A stretch of 64,000 nucleotides of DNA, taken from contig OY747713.1 in assembly GCA_963556495.2 (NCBI GenBank), positions 30,538,961 through 30,602,960 of the forward strand. Direction: 5' to 3'. A program made the position numbers and the translations under genes. The notes below the pieces were generated by a model. That model did no database searches, was not told the origin of the DNA, and saw only the letters and a program-made list of their open reading frames with translations. Below, piece after piece: positions 1 through 12,400 of the stretch (the first letter of the stretch is position 1; the number at the start of each line of letters is the position of its first letter). This DNA comes from Valencia hispanica. Lineage: Eukaryota > Chordata > Actinopteri > Cyprinodontiformes > Valenciidae.

Positions 1-820
1 TGACTGATGCCTCTGCCCACCGGTGGGTGGTGGCTCTTGGTGTCCGTGGCTGGGTGGACAGGGCTATCGGTCAGCCGGTGTGCCTGGCCGATGTTCTCCT
101 TTCTGCGCCGTTGGCCAGGGTGCCTCTTTGGGAGGGGCCAATTTGGAAATGGTTTGGCGGGAGCTGTCAGGTGGCTCGCTGGGGGTCAGGTCCGGCGTCT
201 CCACTTGATCGCCAGTGTTCTGTGTGTTTCGTGCTTGATTGGTTCATCGGTGGGTTTGATTGAGCTTGGTTGGATGTTTTGTCTGGGTGCAGTGTGGTGT
301 GCAGGAGATTCAGGAGCTCGGTGTCCGGGTGCTGGCTGGTCTTGGCCTGGGGATGCCGTCCGTCCGCCGAGGCTATTGCTGTGGCGCCCCGACATGGAGC
401 GGCGGGGCATTGAGGTGTCAGCTGTGGGGATTGGCTTGGGGTGGAGGCAGCGCAGGTCGGCCTGCTGTAGCCGCCTCAGCCTGGTGGCACCAGCGCAGAT
501 CACCCGTTGACAGATCCCTGGTAGGGTCTCTGCTGGGTGTTTGGGTGCCCTCGGGTCTCCGGCTCTATGGCTGGATCCACACTGGCGTAGCTGGTTACTG
601 GTGGAACCCGTGGGCTCGTCGCTGCAGCCCCCCGGCCACTGCGTTATAGCTGCTGGATGTTCCCCAGGGCCCTCCTCTGCTCCTCTCTTGGGGGCTGCGG
701 TTACCCCTGCGTTGGTCTGCCTGGGTCTGCTGTGCTCTGGATTTCTATGGCTCTGATCTCCTTCATGTCTGCTTTGATTCCTGGGAGGCGGATCGATGGC
801 TCCTCATACCAGCTATTGAA
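1..820. repeat. GC-rich block of unknown origin, repeat-like
   Basis: This block is markedly richer in G and C than the AT-rich sequence that follows. It has open frames of 60-190 codons in several overlapping phases (for example 7-510 and 657-1217 on the plus strand), as expected when stop codons are rare by composition. The longest translations are rich in W, G, L and R, show no domain I recognise, and no frame has a convincing start or splice signals. The left edge is cut by the window. It lies in the inferred vps50 intron and most likely belongs to a dispersed repeat or CpG-rich insertion. I cannot assign a family. Confidence 0.3.
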
Positions 821-1760
821 CACTCGTATGGAGAAACCTTATATGCACCAGCATGCTCATACAGACACACAGGTGTGGAGATTCCGTTGTTTACTGATGC
901 ATTCTTGGGCTGAGGTTACCCTTACTAAATCTTGTAATAATCGGTACCATGAGCTTTTCAGTGACGCTGTTATTGTATTTCTGTATAAATTTGTGAGTTG
1001 TGGTTGTGTAGTTCTCAGCTCGTATTGTTTGACTTGTTTTGTCGTTGTTTTTTTTCCTCTCCCTGCTGTCATACGGGTGCGTAGGCACACTGGGCTGTTT
1101 TCTTGTGTTTTTTGTTCCCCTTCCATTCTTGTATCTTCAAGTTACCCTCTCAACTTTTTCTTCTTCTATCTCTCTTCATCTTCTTTCTTTCTTCCCCTTT
1201 ATTTTCCGTCTCTATGACCATAATATCAGAAAAAAACTGGAGCGATTCCTAATAAAGATTTCTTACACATATATTATGCCGAGTACTTTAGCAAAAACTG
1301 TAATGCTACACTTGTGAAAGTAAATCTGTTAGGCTTCTATTTGGTACTCAGACACCATTTCTGAGTGCTGCACTGCCAGACAGGACTCGTAAAAATAATA
1401 CAATAAAAAAAAAACTGGCTTCTTGCTTGCAGTAAGAGTTCTTGTGCTGGCTTGCTGATGCAGGCGACCAAAAATTGGTCCAAGAGACTCTACTGAAAAC
1501 AATCCTGTTTTGTCTCAAAAAGCTGTACAAGCTATTCTGTGGGCCCTTGTTGAAATAGAATAGAATAGTTCCTCAGCAGGGAGGTTTCAGTTTATCAGCT
1601 ACTAAAAGACAGCCAAAATTGAAGCATATACATGCACTTATTAAATAATTATAAAAAATATGCAAATGTGAAAAAAAGGGAACAAAAGTGTTGATTTTGT
1701 AGATTATATAGCACTTGTTTAAATCAACCTGTTGTGTTGGTCCACCATTCATTTTGTGCA

Positions 1761-1812
<52 letters not shown>

Positions 1813-4800
1813 TATACTATAGTTTTCCAGCTGGTAACATTAAGTTAGTTCAAGTTATTAAGATTGTTGAATCATTTATGCATAAACGCTGGTTTGCTTT
1901 AGGAGGTGAAGATAAAGCTCGTTCTAGTTTTTGTGGTGTCTTTGGTAAACTTTCATTCTTAAAAAAAATTGACTTTCACAACCGTTTATTTTTAGCCCCA
2001 ATTAAGTTCTTTCAGTCATGCATTGACTAAGAAAACATTTTTTTTTGTCTGACACTGTGTTGTCACTTCAGTTTAACTTTTTTTCACACATCTTTAAAAT
2101 CCTTTATTTGAGATTTAGTTAATCATTTTTAATGAACCTGGTCTAAGTCAAATGCAAATATCTCCAAAACTGTCATAATCATTACAGACACCTTCTCATT
2201 GGCCACATAGTTATTTTTAGAATGAAATGATTTCACTGAACATACATCTTTATGCACGCTGGCTACTTGCTTTATGAATTTTTCATGGAAGGAAAAGGAC
2301 ACACAATCCACTTCTCATTTTTCTTTTTCTATTCAATAAGAAAAACCTGAATGCATTAATTATCAAGCAGAAAAGTTTTTTTTAAGTATATTTTTGTTTT
2401 AATAAATTGTAAAAAAAGAAAAAAAAATTTATGGATAAAAATGGGACTGCTTTAAGATTCCTTTAGTTTAAGCATTACGTAATCAAAGTTGTATTTTTTT
2501 AAATATTGGTAAATTTCTTAATTGCTACTCTAATTTCTATTTAAAAAAGAAAGAAAATGGTAAATGAGGTTTGTTTCCATCCATAGTGGGACTAGAATGT
2601 AACAGCTCCAGTAAATGTCTTGCTCCGATGCAATAACTGACTTTTCCTACACCAAACAAAATTACCACCATCACCTGATATAGATCATAATCACCAAAAT
2701 CGACAAAGCTCAAGGAGAGTGATGGGGACATGGTGATGATGAAAAAGAGTAGTCTGAGAAAAAGATGATTATTACTATTCTATAACCAGAAGTTTTTTTC
2801 TGTTCAAAGCACTTTAGAGCCACATTCACCCAGCCGCTCTTACATATGCTCACACGTTTAAACATCAACATGCAAATCGGTAGGCAAATTAGGGTTAAGT
2901 GGCACCACGCCTATCGACATGTTAGGGTACAAAGCTGGAATCAAACCCACAGCTTTTTTGATTGCGAAACAGCTAAGCTTCCCAGTGAGACACAACCATC
3001 CTATACTGTCCTCTTCACTGCCCGCTGTAGTGTGGATCCTCGTTCTGGCTCTTTTGTCACAGTTCCTTATGCGTTTTTGGTCTGGGCAAGTTTAGGTGAG
3101 CAGCTGCTTTATTTTAGACATTTCCTGGCTTAAGAAGAAAAAAATATATAAACAAAATGTGAATTGAGATGCCTCAGTTACATTTATTTCATAGGAATCC
3201 CCCGAAGTGTTGCATTAGGAATTTTGTTAAACAAAATAATCACCTTATGTGGTATTTTTTTAAAGATACATTTATTAAAAGGGTTTTATGCAACCTTACC
3301 AATAATTTAAGTATGTATTTTTTTTGTTATATTTTGGATTGGGTTAAATATAAAAAGAAATTATACTCCAAATAATTCACAAATAATTCACAACATCCTT
3401 CTTAATCATGTCCAGCAGCTGAAAGGATTCTATATAAATGCACATATCAGTTAGATGTTATTTGTTTAACAAGTACTCAAACTCATATTGACTCAGTTAT
3501 TGTTTTTTTTTTGTGTGTCTATTTTAAAGTCTAGCTTTACCAATTCAAATCTTAGGAACAACTTGGGAGTAAAATTCAAACAGGCTCTGTTTTAACTGTG
3601 TAAATGTGTCAGACCAGTACAGCTGATGGGCAACATGAAGTACATTACATCTAGCCTGTATTTCACCACCATCAGGTGCTAATGCCACGCGTCGTCAACC
3701 TGTCAGACAATCCTAATGCATATGGGCTGAGTTATGTTGCATTGATTGAGAAGAGTGTGCCCTATTTTGTTGCACTGCACACACATACAAACACACAGGC
3801 ATATTTTATTCATGAACTCAGGTTGATCGCTGTCATTCCGCTATGATTTGCATATAAAGTGGTGGTGGAATGCAGAAAGCTCTGAATGACTTCTGTGACA
3901 AAATGCTTAAGCCAGGAGTCATTATGAAACTGTTTGTGAATGAATGACATTCAATTATTTGGTGAAAAATTTATGTTGGGTTTACAATTCTTAGTTCATG
4001 TCTTTTTTTTTTTTAAGAAAAAAAAGGACTTGAATTAAAGCTTGAAGACACATCAGCCAGCACCCAATGGAAAGCCCCTTACTAAGGAGCATCCATCTTA
4101 TCTATGCATCTTCTTCTATAAAAAGAAACACAATGTTATGAATGTTTGTCATCCATAATTTAACATTTCAGCAAGCACCAAGTACATAAGACAAACTACT
4201 TCTGTAGGAGTTTTTATGGCTGTAAACCAGGAAACATCAAAACATAGCACACATAATTCCGCTGATAGCCTCTTGTGACCAAAACAACACTGTACATGTT
4301 TATGTCCTGCAGTCTGCATCATCCCCTGGGATAGTTTCTCTTAACGTTTTGTCTCAAAACATAAAAAGCTAGCGATGATGTTGATAAGGATGCAAAGGTT
4401 CACTCAAAGTATGTCGTTTAGGAAGTGCAATTAAAGCACTGTGCAATTTTAATTAAGTTAAGGATAACCCTGAAAGCTCACTATTAGATAGGATGCTGCT
4501 AGATGCATTGTTTGTTCTTTAGGAGATGTATATTGTCCAATCCTTGCTACCCTCTATTCATTACAGTGCATTGAGTAAAATTAAATGGTATTGCGGTATT
4601 TACACCAAAATGTAAAGCTAAACAAACTGATCTTTTTGCTTTTCCCTGTTATAATTAGTTATAACACTTTTCTCTATAGCATTTTGTTACAAAGATAACT
4701 TACAAAGATAAGTACAGGTAAATTATTTTACCTTCTAATTCGTCAGACTTTCTACTGAGATGGCTACAATGCAATTGGCTGTCAAACTGACATATGTGTA

Positions 4801-5573
4801 GCTTTCCAACTTTCAAAATATCATCACCCTAATAAGAGTGATGGGTTGGTTCCCATTAATTTTCTCTGAAGGGCTGTTTATCACTATCAAAAATATTTTT
4901 TTAAATAACCAAAATTTCATGTAAGCGTCGCATTTTTTTCAGCCAGTTGACCTCCAGTGCGCAGCAACAGGTGGAGATGGGAGATCAGCATATTACCCCA
5001 TGCTCTGCACAGTCAAAGGAAGCTCTGTACACTCTGATATCTCATTAAAATGAGTTTAAATTGTAGAAACTGTATAATGGTGTTGTATCTTGGTTAAAAT
5101 GCAGGTTTAGTATTCTCACAAAGTAATTTAGATAAGTTTATTGATCTAGGATTGGCTGAAAGTACATTAAGAAAGCCTCTGAAAAAATTGTTTGAATACA
5201 GTAGTAAAGAAGGGGTTGTATAACTTGCAGCTTTGGTCGATTGTTTTAACCCTTAAAAAATTAAGTCTGTAAGCCAAATAAAAAATATACCTAATGCATA
5301 AAATGTGTTATTTAGTTTGTCCTTCCATCAGGAAACCCTACATATTGAGGCCCTGGTGCCTACGGTTTGCTGTAAAATCACTTGTTTTGGGTAAAGTTTC
5401 ATATTGGATGTTTTATTAAATGGATTTTGAATAAATCACAAAAACTAATAACCTTTCAATTTAACTAATGTCTCAGTGTGCAGGGCCACTATGTCTGATG
5501 CGAAATACCAACAATCAGTTTTTGTTGTTGTTGTAATTTTTGTCCTCAAATGCCGTCTCCTCTCTCCTCTCAG
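821..5573 (+). other. vps50: vps50 intron (3' part), no gene seen
   Basis: This AT-rich stretch lies upstream of the first recognised vps50 exon. By inference it is the 3' part of the preceding intron. It has a T/C-rich run at about 1030-1210 and a (TA)n tract at 1762-1807. I looked for the exon that should encode the residues just before EFEQF in syndetin and did not find it, so it probably lies before position 1. The acceptor at the right edge is good: a long CT-rich tract ending in CAG at 5571-5573. No transposon family was recognised here. Confidence 0.5.
1762..1807. repeat. (TA)n microsatellite
   Basis: An uninterrupted run of about 23 TA dinucleotides. A minus-strand open frame running through it is an artefact of the repeat. 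Confidence 0.95.
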
Positions 5574-5695
5574 GAGTTTGAGCAATTTAACAAGCGGCTC
5601 GATGAGGTTTCCAGACATGTGCGGATTCCCCTGCCTGTGTCCAACGTCCTCTGGGAGCACTGTATCCGCTTGGCAAACAGGACTTTGGTTGAAGG
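5574..5695 (+). CDS. vps50: vps50 exon, third from last coding exon
   Basis: This exon encodes 40 and two-thirds codons beginning [16 protein letters not shown] and continuing [20 protein letters not shown] to a Gly codon split by the next intron. It is highly conserved C-terminal sequence of VPS50/syndetin. VPS50 replaces VPS54 in the EARP tethering complex (with VPS51, VPS52 and VPS53), which returns endocytic cargo to the plasma membrane and also acts in dense-core vesicle maturation. The acceptor is a pyrimidine tract plus CAG at 5571-5573, and the donor is GTAAG at 5696-5700. Phase 2 at the donor is matched exactly by the single base at the start of the next exon. The remaining upstream exons are outside the window. 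Confidence 0.93.
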
Positions 5696-8600
5696 GTAAG
5701 AAAGTCTGAAGCCTCCTCTACGTGAGGCAGACATCTCAGATCTCTGGTTATTCTGGTCAGATTTTGTGGTGACATATTATAAACAACTTTTAAACGTGGA
5801 GTCGATAACACAATTATGTTCTTTCTTATCTTTATCTTGAGAGATTATCCCATAGCATTATACACAGTATTATACATTCTGCCTCAGCAGACAGTAAATG
5901 CTAAGATACGTTAAACCTTCAGGCTCATTAGTTGCTTATGAGCCTGAATGGTGCCATGTGTATTTAGTTTTTGATGGAATTTAGGAGGAAAAGAAGCAGC
6001 CAGGTGTGGCTAATCAAATGTAAATAAAACATACAGTTGTATATTAACACAATGCCAAGAGGGAAAGACATCAGCAATTAACTCAAAGAGGCAATTGTTG
6101 CTGCCAATTAGTCTGGGATGGATTATAAGACAATTTTGAAACAAACATTTTCTAAACTGATGTTTAACCGTAAGGTTCAGAATCATGTTTGGAGAAAACC
6201 AAGGCATAAACATTTCCTACCAGCTGTCAACCATGAGTGATGATATGGGCTTGTTTGGATTCCACAGGACCTGTGACATATAGTTGTCATATCCAGCATT
6301 AACTACTCCATATATGAAAGTATTCTATGGTCAAATGAAAGGCCATGTGGACCAAAACTGAAAACACAGCATCAAATGTACTAAAGAATGGCTGATAAAG
6401 AAAGGATCAATGTGTGTCAGTGGCTCAGCTTAATCTGATTAAAATGTTGTACTTGGGCTTTAACAGAGGGGTGCTTTAACTAATGCCTGCAAGCCTCAAT
6501 AAATTGAAATATTAGTCATTTTTAATAGAGGTTACATATAATCTCCGTCACTCATATCCTAACTTATTAGAAATAAAACAAGCAATCTAAATCAAGTACA
6601 GTTAAACTAAAGAAACCACCTAAAGCACTACAGACTGTGTCCTATTTATTAAATTCCACTCTAGCAGGAACCCCATAGCGCCAGTTATGTCTCTTAAGCC
6701 TCACTAAACTCCCGTCAGAGAGCGGCCTCAGCTCTGTGCTCACGAAACTGCATATTGCTCTTGACACGTCGCTTTAATGCATTTTCCCCCTGAAAGTGAG
6801 AAAAGTGGGATGTGATAGGTGACGAAACGTCGCAGTGTTGTGTTTGCGGGGGGGTGGGGTGTTGGCTTTCTGAACATTAGCAGCGCCACTGTCTTTATAC
6901 TCACGTGTCGAGTGCATGTGCGAATTAGGCTTTTTAGACTGTAGGTGTGATGAGTCAGAGAGAGATGAGTTACTGCTAGCAATTGTCTCAAAGTTTCACG
7001 CATTTTTAATGGGAAGAAGAAAAGATGTGGATGTTTGTCGCTGAAGGCATCCTGCGGTTTTTGCTTAAACTAGTTTCAGTGGCTGTGTGGGTGGGATGGC
7101 AGGCGCAGAGCATGTTTCAGGTTGAAAAAACATCACCTAAATGGTTTAGTGCTGCTCAAGAGTTTCCAAGCAGAGGGCAAACACTGAATATTGAGCGTAG
7201 GTGGAAGGGCTGCCCTTACCCGCTGAGAAGGGGAAACATGTTTACCTCCCTGGATATTTGCGAAACACGTTTCCTCTCATTTTGTGAGAGAACTTTTGAA
7301 CCCACTCCAGTGAGTAAATGTGCTATTACGACTGCTGTTTTTTGCTTCTCCCGGCACACCCGTTCGACCAGCATAAATACCCATTAACACACATGCACTC
7401 CTCCTAACCCTTGCTAAGATAGAGCTTGTTTGTTTGTGCTCTGCCTCCCTCAGTCTCTTATCTAATTTCTCTGTCCAGAGCTCATGTCTTCCCATTGAGA
7501 CGCACAAAAATGGCTCTGTTAGCATTCTCAGCTGGAGTTCAAACACTCCACAACCAATTCTGGTAAGCCTGATAAGCAAAAAAAAGAAAGAGAGGGAGGG
7601 AGGGAGAAGATGGCAGAGAGGGGTAATGAAAGAGTGAAGGAAACACTGAAAATGAGAAGAGAAAAGAAAAGAAAAAAAAGTGTGATACGGAGATTGGGCA
7701 TGTCTGTGGGCCATTGTTAATGTACTGTAAATGTGGGGAACAGTCCCATAAAGGAGTCAAATGCATGTGGACCCTGAGCCTCAAACACATTCAATTAAGT
7801 CACTGTAACACACACAAAAAATGTGCCTGTCTAAAGGTTACACCTAAACTATAATAAACTATGTTGGTGCATTAAAGTTATGATTATCTGTTATCTTTGA
7901 TATTTAAAACAGTTTCAGAGCTGATTTAAAACAGCATAAATGAGAATTCTGTAAAAATATAAACAATAGAACTAATAAAAAATACTTGGGCACAATTCGC
8001 TTTAAAAACTGTAAATAAGACATAGTTTGATTTGTTCTTTACATTTTTAAGTCTATCAGAGATGGATCCCTGTTCCAACACACCTGAATCATATAACTGG
8101 CTCATCACTGACTGCATGGTGGGGCATTTGCCTTGCTGGGTTCAAATACCAGTCTGGGGCCTTTCTGAGTTCAAATGTTCTCCCTGTGTATGTGTTGGTT
8201 CTCTCTCGGTACTCCAGCTTCCTTCCATGGTCCAAACATGACTGTTAGGTTAATTGGTTTATCTAAATTGTCATTAGGTGATTAGTGTGTGTACATGGTT
8301 GTTTGCCCAGTATGTCTTTGTCTTTTACTGTGATGGACTGGCGACCTGTCCAGGGTGTACCCCACCGCTCACCCAATGACCTCTGGAGATAGGCACCAGC
8401 CCCCCACGCCTAAGAATATGCCAGGGAGGTCATTTGATTTGGATGTTTTGGACAAAGGATGTATCATAAAGTTGTAGGACAGTGGTGCTCAAGTTGGAGT
8501 TTAAAATGTTAACCAGAAATTGCAGCGCAAGCTTTCATGAACTGTTTAAATTAAATTAGACATTTTAAATGATAAACTGGTGAGCTCTGCCAGAAAAATT

Positions 8601-9394
8601 GGTCATTTTGGGGAAATTATATTCACATGCTCTCATGGAAGTCTTTTTGTGATTAATTTGTATTGATTGATTGACCTGCACATTTGTCGTAGTAGTCAGA
8701 AAAAAAAAACTCAAATATGGAAAATATGCGGTTAACGCGACCCCTTTTGTCAAGTGCATAAACATGTGGCCAAACTCAACCCAAATGGTTCCCCACACAC
8801 AAAATTGACCTTTTTTCAATGGCTTGATCCCAAATCTAAACTATACAAAAAGCATGTAGCGTGAACTGAAGTAAATGGAGCATAGGAGAGGAGCCAGGAC
8901 TGTGAATCTCTTGTGCAAAGGAGGCGTCAGCTGTATGTTTTCAGCTTAGTCTGTTTTCTTCTGCTTATTCAGTACCTAAAATTCTTATGTTTTTGTTTTA
9001 AAATCAACAATAAAATTACTAGACTTGAACACATCCTTTCACTTCTACAGTAAAGGTGGTTTTACAAGCTAAATAACAAAACTCTTTATTTTGTAAGCAC
9101 TACCTAGTACCACGATGGAGTCAGAGCACTCAGGAACTGCAACCATGGCAGCAGTCTGTTGAGGGTTGCGCTGTATTTTATTTTGAGACTCAACAGCTTC
9201 TTATTGTGCCACTACAATCTGCAGCAAACCAGTATGACCACTCATATTGTTGAAGATGACTACTTGGTTCGAGTATCAATGAAAAATATAAACCTGAAAC
9301 AACAGTCTCTCAGCCACACTTCTATGACCCGTTGCTGTGATGACTCACATGAATTAAATGAAATCCTTTTCTCCATCTTTGTCCTCCACTGTAG
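5696..9394 (+). other. vps50: vps50 intron between exons at 5574 and 9395
   Basis: A 3.7-kb intron bounded by GTAAG at 5696 and a CT-rich tract ending in GTAG at 9391-9394. It holds a purine-rich run at about 7575-7680, a probable tRNA-derived SINE at about 8105-8402, and otherwise AT-rich sequence with no coding signal. Open frames of 60-145 codons in it (for example 7277-7714 minus and 9159-9602 plus) either cross low-complexity sequence or extend a real exon into the intron. Confidence 0.85.
8105..8402 (+). mobile_element. tRNA-derived SINE-like repeat
   Basis: A box-B-like GGTTCAAATACC at about 8140 is followed by a body that I recognise as a very common teleost interspersed repeat. The body includes TGTTCTCCCTGTG, a segment around GGTTAATTGGTTTATC, then GACTGGCGACCTGTCCAGGG and a final GGAGATAGGCACCAGCCCC. 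The A box is poorly preserved. It sits in the vps50 intron in the sense orientation. The assignment to a tRNA SINE rests on the box-B-like head and the repeat's known abundance; the exact family name is not certain. Confidence 0.65.
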
Positions 9395-9584
9395 CTACGC
9401 TAACGTAAAGAAATGCAGCAATGAGGGCCGAGCTTTAATGCAGCTGGACTTTCAGCAGTTCCTGATGAAGCTGGAGAAACTGACGGACCTGCGGCCCATC
9501 CCCGACAAGGAGTTTGTGGAAACTTACATCAAGGCCTATTACCTGACTGAGAACGATATGGAGCAGTTTATCAAAAATCACAGG
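9395..9584 (+). CDS. vps50: vps50 exon, penultimate coding exon
   Basis: The first base completes the split Gly codon, then 63 codons read [20 protein letters not shown], then [20 protein letters not shown], then [20 protein letters not shown] and NHR. This is the most conserved stretch of the syndetin C-terminal domain. The acceptor is GTAG at 9391-9394 and the donor is GTTAGA at 9585, in phase 0. Reading past the donor gives a premature stop at 9600-9602, so splicing is required. Homology, phase and spacing agree with the flanking exons. Confidence 0.95.
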
Positions 9585-9708
9585 GTTAGACAGCCAATTT
9601 AATAACAAATGGATGGTTTTTGCACAGAACCTGAATTGCCGTTTTATTTTTCCCTCATGCTTGTTTTCTTTTGTGTCTCTTTGTGTGTGTGTGTGTGTGT
9701 TTATGCAG
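9585..9708 (+). other. vps50: vps50 last intron with (GT)n tract
   Basis: A very short 124-bp intron, GTTAGA to TTATGCAG. It carries a (TG)n run at about 9681-9700 immediately before the acceptor, which acts as part of the U/G-rich polypyrimidine tract. Confidence 0.9.
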
Positions 9709-9828
9709 GAATACTCCATGAAGCAGCTGGCCAATTTGGTGAACGTGTGTCTGGGCTCGCACATAAACAAAAAGGCTCGTCAGAAACTTCTAGCTGCCAT
9801 CGATGACATTGACAGACCAAAGAGATAG
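9709..9828 (+). CDS. vps50: vps50 last coding exon with stop
   Basis: Thirty-nine codons and TAG encode the invariant end of syndetin: [20 protein letters not shown], then [19 protein letters not shown]. The acceptor is TTATGCAG, ending at 9708. Together the three exons give 143 residues with no frameshift or stop, so the gene is intact as far as can be seen. Confidence 0.96.
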   Translation, partial: EYSMKQLANLVNVCLGSHINKKARQKLLAAIDDIDRPKR

Positions 9829-12400
9829 ACTACCAAACGCGTGATATAAACAAACCCGTGGAGATAAATGTGAGGCAAAACTCACAACTGAATGTTTTCT
9901 TTTACAGTTTAAGTCATGAAGGATGCAACTGAAGGCGTCAATCTAAAACACATTTGTCAGCCTGTTCGTAATATATATCAATGTTGTCCTTATATGGTAA
10001 CAAACACAAACTCCTATTGATGAATGCGCTCCATGACAAGCTGATGGACAACTTGTTTTTCCCATTAAAGCCAGTGCAGTTTTTCTATGCACAGATGGAT
10101 TATAAGATATCTGCATTCTCTTTTGTAATCCAGTTTTAGTTTTCTCATATAAACTTCTAAAACATCCAAGACCTAAATGTATGTCACAATATCTTGTTTT
10201 AGACTCAAGAAGACGCATTGATTTGATAACTGCACTGCTCTATGTGAATGTGTTCACTTATAGAAGAGGAGTTGTTCAGCGTTATTATTGTTCACCTTAA
10301 TGGCTCACTCTTCTAGCTCAAACTGTACGCTCGCTGTATAATATTTGGCTTCAGGGCGTTGTTCGTCGTGCCTAACTGGAATCTCGACTTTTGTTTGTTT
10401 TGTCCACAGATTAGATAAATCTAATATAAAGAGGATGATTCAGAAAAAAATATAAATTACTGTAGTTTGCTCTAACATTGTTAGGTTATGTATTTGCACC
10501 AGCTGCATATGTTTGCTTTTTGTTTAGACTTCATCTCTCTCTGGCCTCTTTACTAAGCAGTGAAACTTGGTTTAACTGATCTGATTTTCAGGATAATAAT
10601 TTTTAGAGATGCACCAATCAGTTTTGTGGCCAATATACCACCTGCTGAAACAGACTTTTTCAGATTTATTTTTAGGATAATACTTTAAAACTAAGAGAAA
10701 AAGATTCACATTCACATTTTAAGCTGTCTTAAGAATATTTATATTTGCAATTAGTGGAGCTAGCTTAACTAAAACAGCAGGATCTGCATGTATTCCTGGA
10801 AAATGTTGATCCTTACCTCAACTCTGAGATTTCCAAAATCCAGCTAACAATTTGCTTGTTTAGCATGTTTCAGGAAGAGACTAAAGTCTCTAAAGGCTAA
10901 AACTGAGCAACCTCGTGTAACATGTTGCGTTAAGTTTAGCTTTCTCGTAGCCTTAATAAACTTCAGACGTCTCAGCATCTTGTAGAAAATAATTTACCTA
11001 TAAATCAGTTCCTACATCTCTGTGCTTCCTGTAGCCTCATTTTTAGACATATCACTGATACCGATCTTACTTTGAGTCTTCTTACTTCAGTAACAGTATC
11101 CACCTTTGAATATTATTGTGTGTGGTGAAGATTAAATCATCACATTTCTGATTGGCTGGCCATTTTCTGACGTATCGATGCATCTCTAAAAAAAATTCTA
11201 ACTACAACAGAAACAGAACTTGTCAACCAGATGTTCCCACCTCAGATATTTTTTTTGTATTATGTCCCACATATTGGTGCAATAGGACTCTTGTTGAGCA
11301 TGCCACAGCCACCTCTACAGACTCCCTGTCCGATGTACAAATAGAGTTTATGTAAGGCTTAAGATAAAACTATGTAACTGTACGTTTAATTCTTGCATAC
11401 CTTTGTGGTATTAGCAGAAACTGACATTTAAATAAAGCTTTACCTTGAAAATGTCAAAAATTTGCATAGAATATAAAAACTCATTCTGCTACAAAAGAAC
11501 CGATGATAAATAGTCTGGAGACCACAGCACATTTTTGTGTTGCAAGTAATTGTCCATATTTAATATGTAGAACAATTCAAAACTTAGTGTTGTCTGATCT
11601 GACAATATTGAATCATTGTTTTTAGTTAAGGGTTCATTTTTAGTCATAGAACGTTTGAAAATGCCTTTTTGAACCCAGTCCATAAAACTGTCTCTAAAAA
11701 CCCCCTTTTAGTGTGTTTTTCTTATTTAGAGGTTTGTATCTAACAAAATTATTGAATAAAATGTGCAGAAATGATTGAAATAGTGTAAAACATATTAAAT
11801 TATCACCAACAAGTTAGACATTATAGCCAACTAGAAATATGTGCTAGTTTGGGTGAAATTAGAAAACAGAAGATATTTCTGTAAAAAGTGGCTCAATGTT
11901 GATCAATGAGTCCCATGTTGTTCTAATATTTGGGATTTATCCATATTTGTCTCCTAAATATCAAATACAATTAAAGTAACCATAAACACAAAACTTTCCT
12001 GGATAAAAGAACAGAGCAGCTGAGGTTTTCTTTCTTCATCTCACCGTCTAATTAATGAAAACTAAATAAATGAAGTTCTAGGTATTGATTTAGCCTCAGT
12101 ATATCATGTATGCAGCTATTTCAGGAAAACCAACTGTAAATATGAATGTTTTGAACAGTGGCTGTATTTATTTCATTGCCTTTTTTGTGTGTTTTTTTGT
12201 CTGTTTTTATATGACCACTGTTATTAATGTCATCACCTCTAGAGGGACTTATCACCTGAATCAAATACAAAAAATGTAATGGTCATCAAGTTATGTTAAA
12301 CTTCAAGTGCACTATAGTGAAAATCTGTATGTTATGATTCTTGTTACTGTAGGAGGAAGAAGGATGACGAATAAATAAATACACTAACACTGAATATGAC
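9829..12400 (+). other. vps50: probable vps50 3' untranslated region
   Basis: This non-coding sequence after the vps50 stop is AT-rich. ATTAAA occurs near 10063 and AATAAA near 11431 and 11753, with two overlapping AATAAA hexamers at 12370-12379. The UTR could end at any of these. The last pair is the strongest cluster, but a hAT-like MITE lies inside this range (10604-11188), so a shorter UTR ending before 10.6 kb is also possible. The 3' end is inferred, not seen. Confidence 0.4.
10604..11188. mobile_element. hAT-like MITE
   Basis: It begins TAGAGATGCACCAATC and ends with GATGCATCTCTA, so the termini form inverted repeats (TAGAGATGCA with one or two mismatches beyond). The inside carries CCACCTGCTGAAAC near the left and ACTGATACCGATC near the right, as in the common vertebrate hAT elements that start with a T/CAGAGATGCACCGAT motif. 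There is no transposase. An 8-bp target duplication is not clear because both flanks are T- or A-rich. It lies in the probable vps50 3' UTR or just beyond it. Confidence 0.65.

Noticed and set aside
7..1217. Overlapping plus-strand open frames of 60-186 codons
   Set aside because: They overlap in all three phases, follow GC-rich then T-rich composition, and show no domain, start context or splice signals.
1573..1812. Minus-strand 79-codon frame
   Set aside because: It runs through a (TA)n microsatellite and begins with an alternating Ile-Tyr run.
9159..9602. 147-codon plus-strand frame containing the vps50 sequence [11 protein letters not shown]
   Set aside because: The first half is intron read through; only 9395-9584 is exon. 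The ATG is not a real start.
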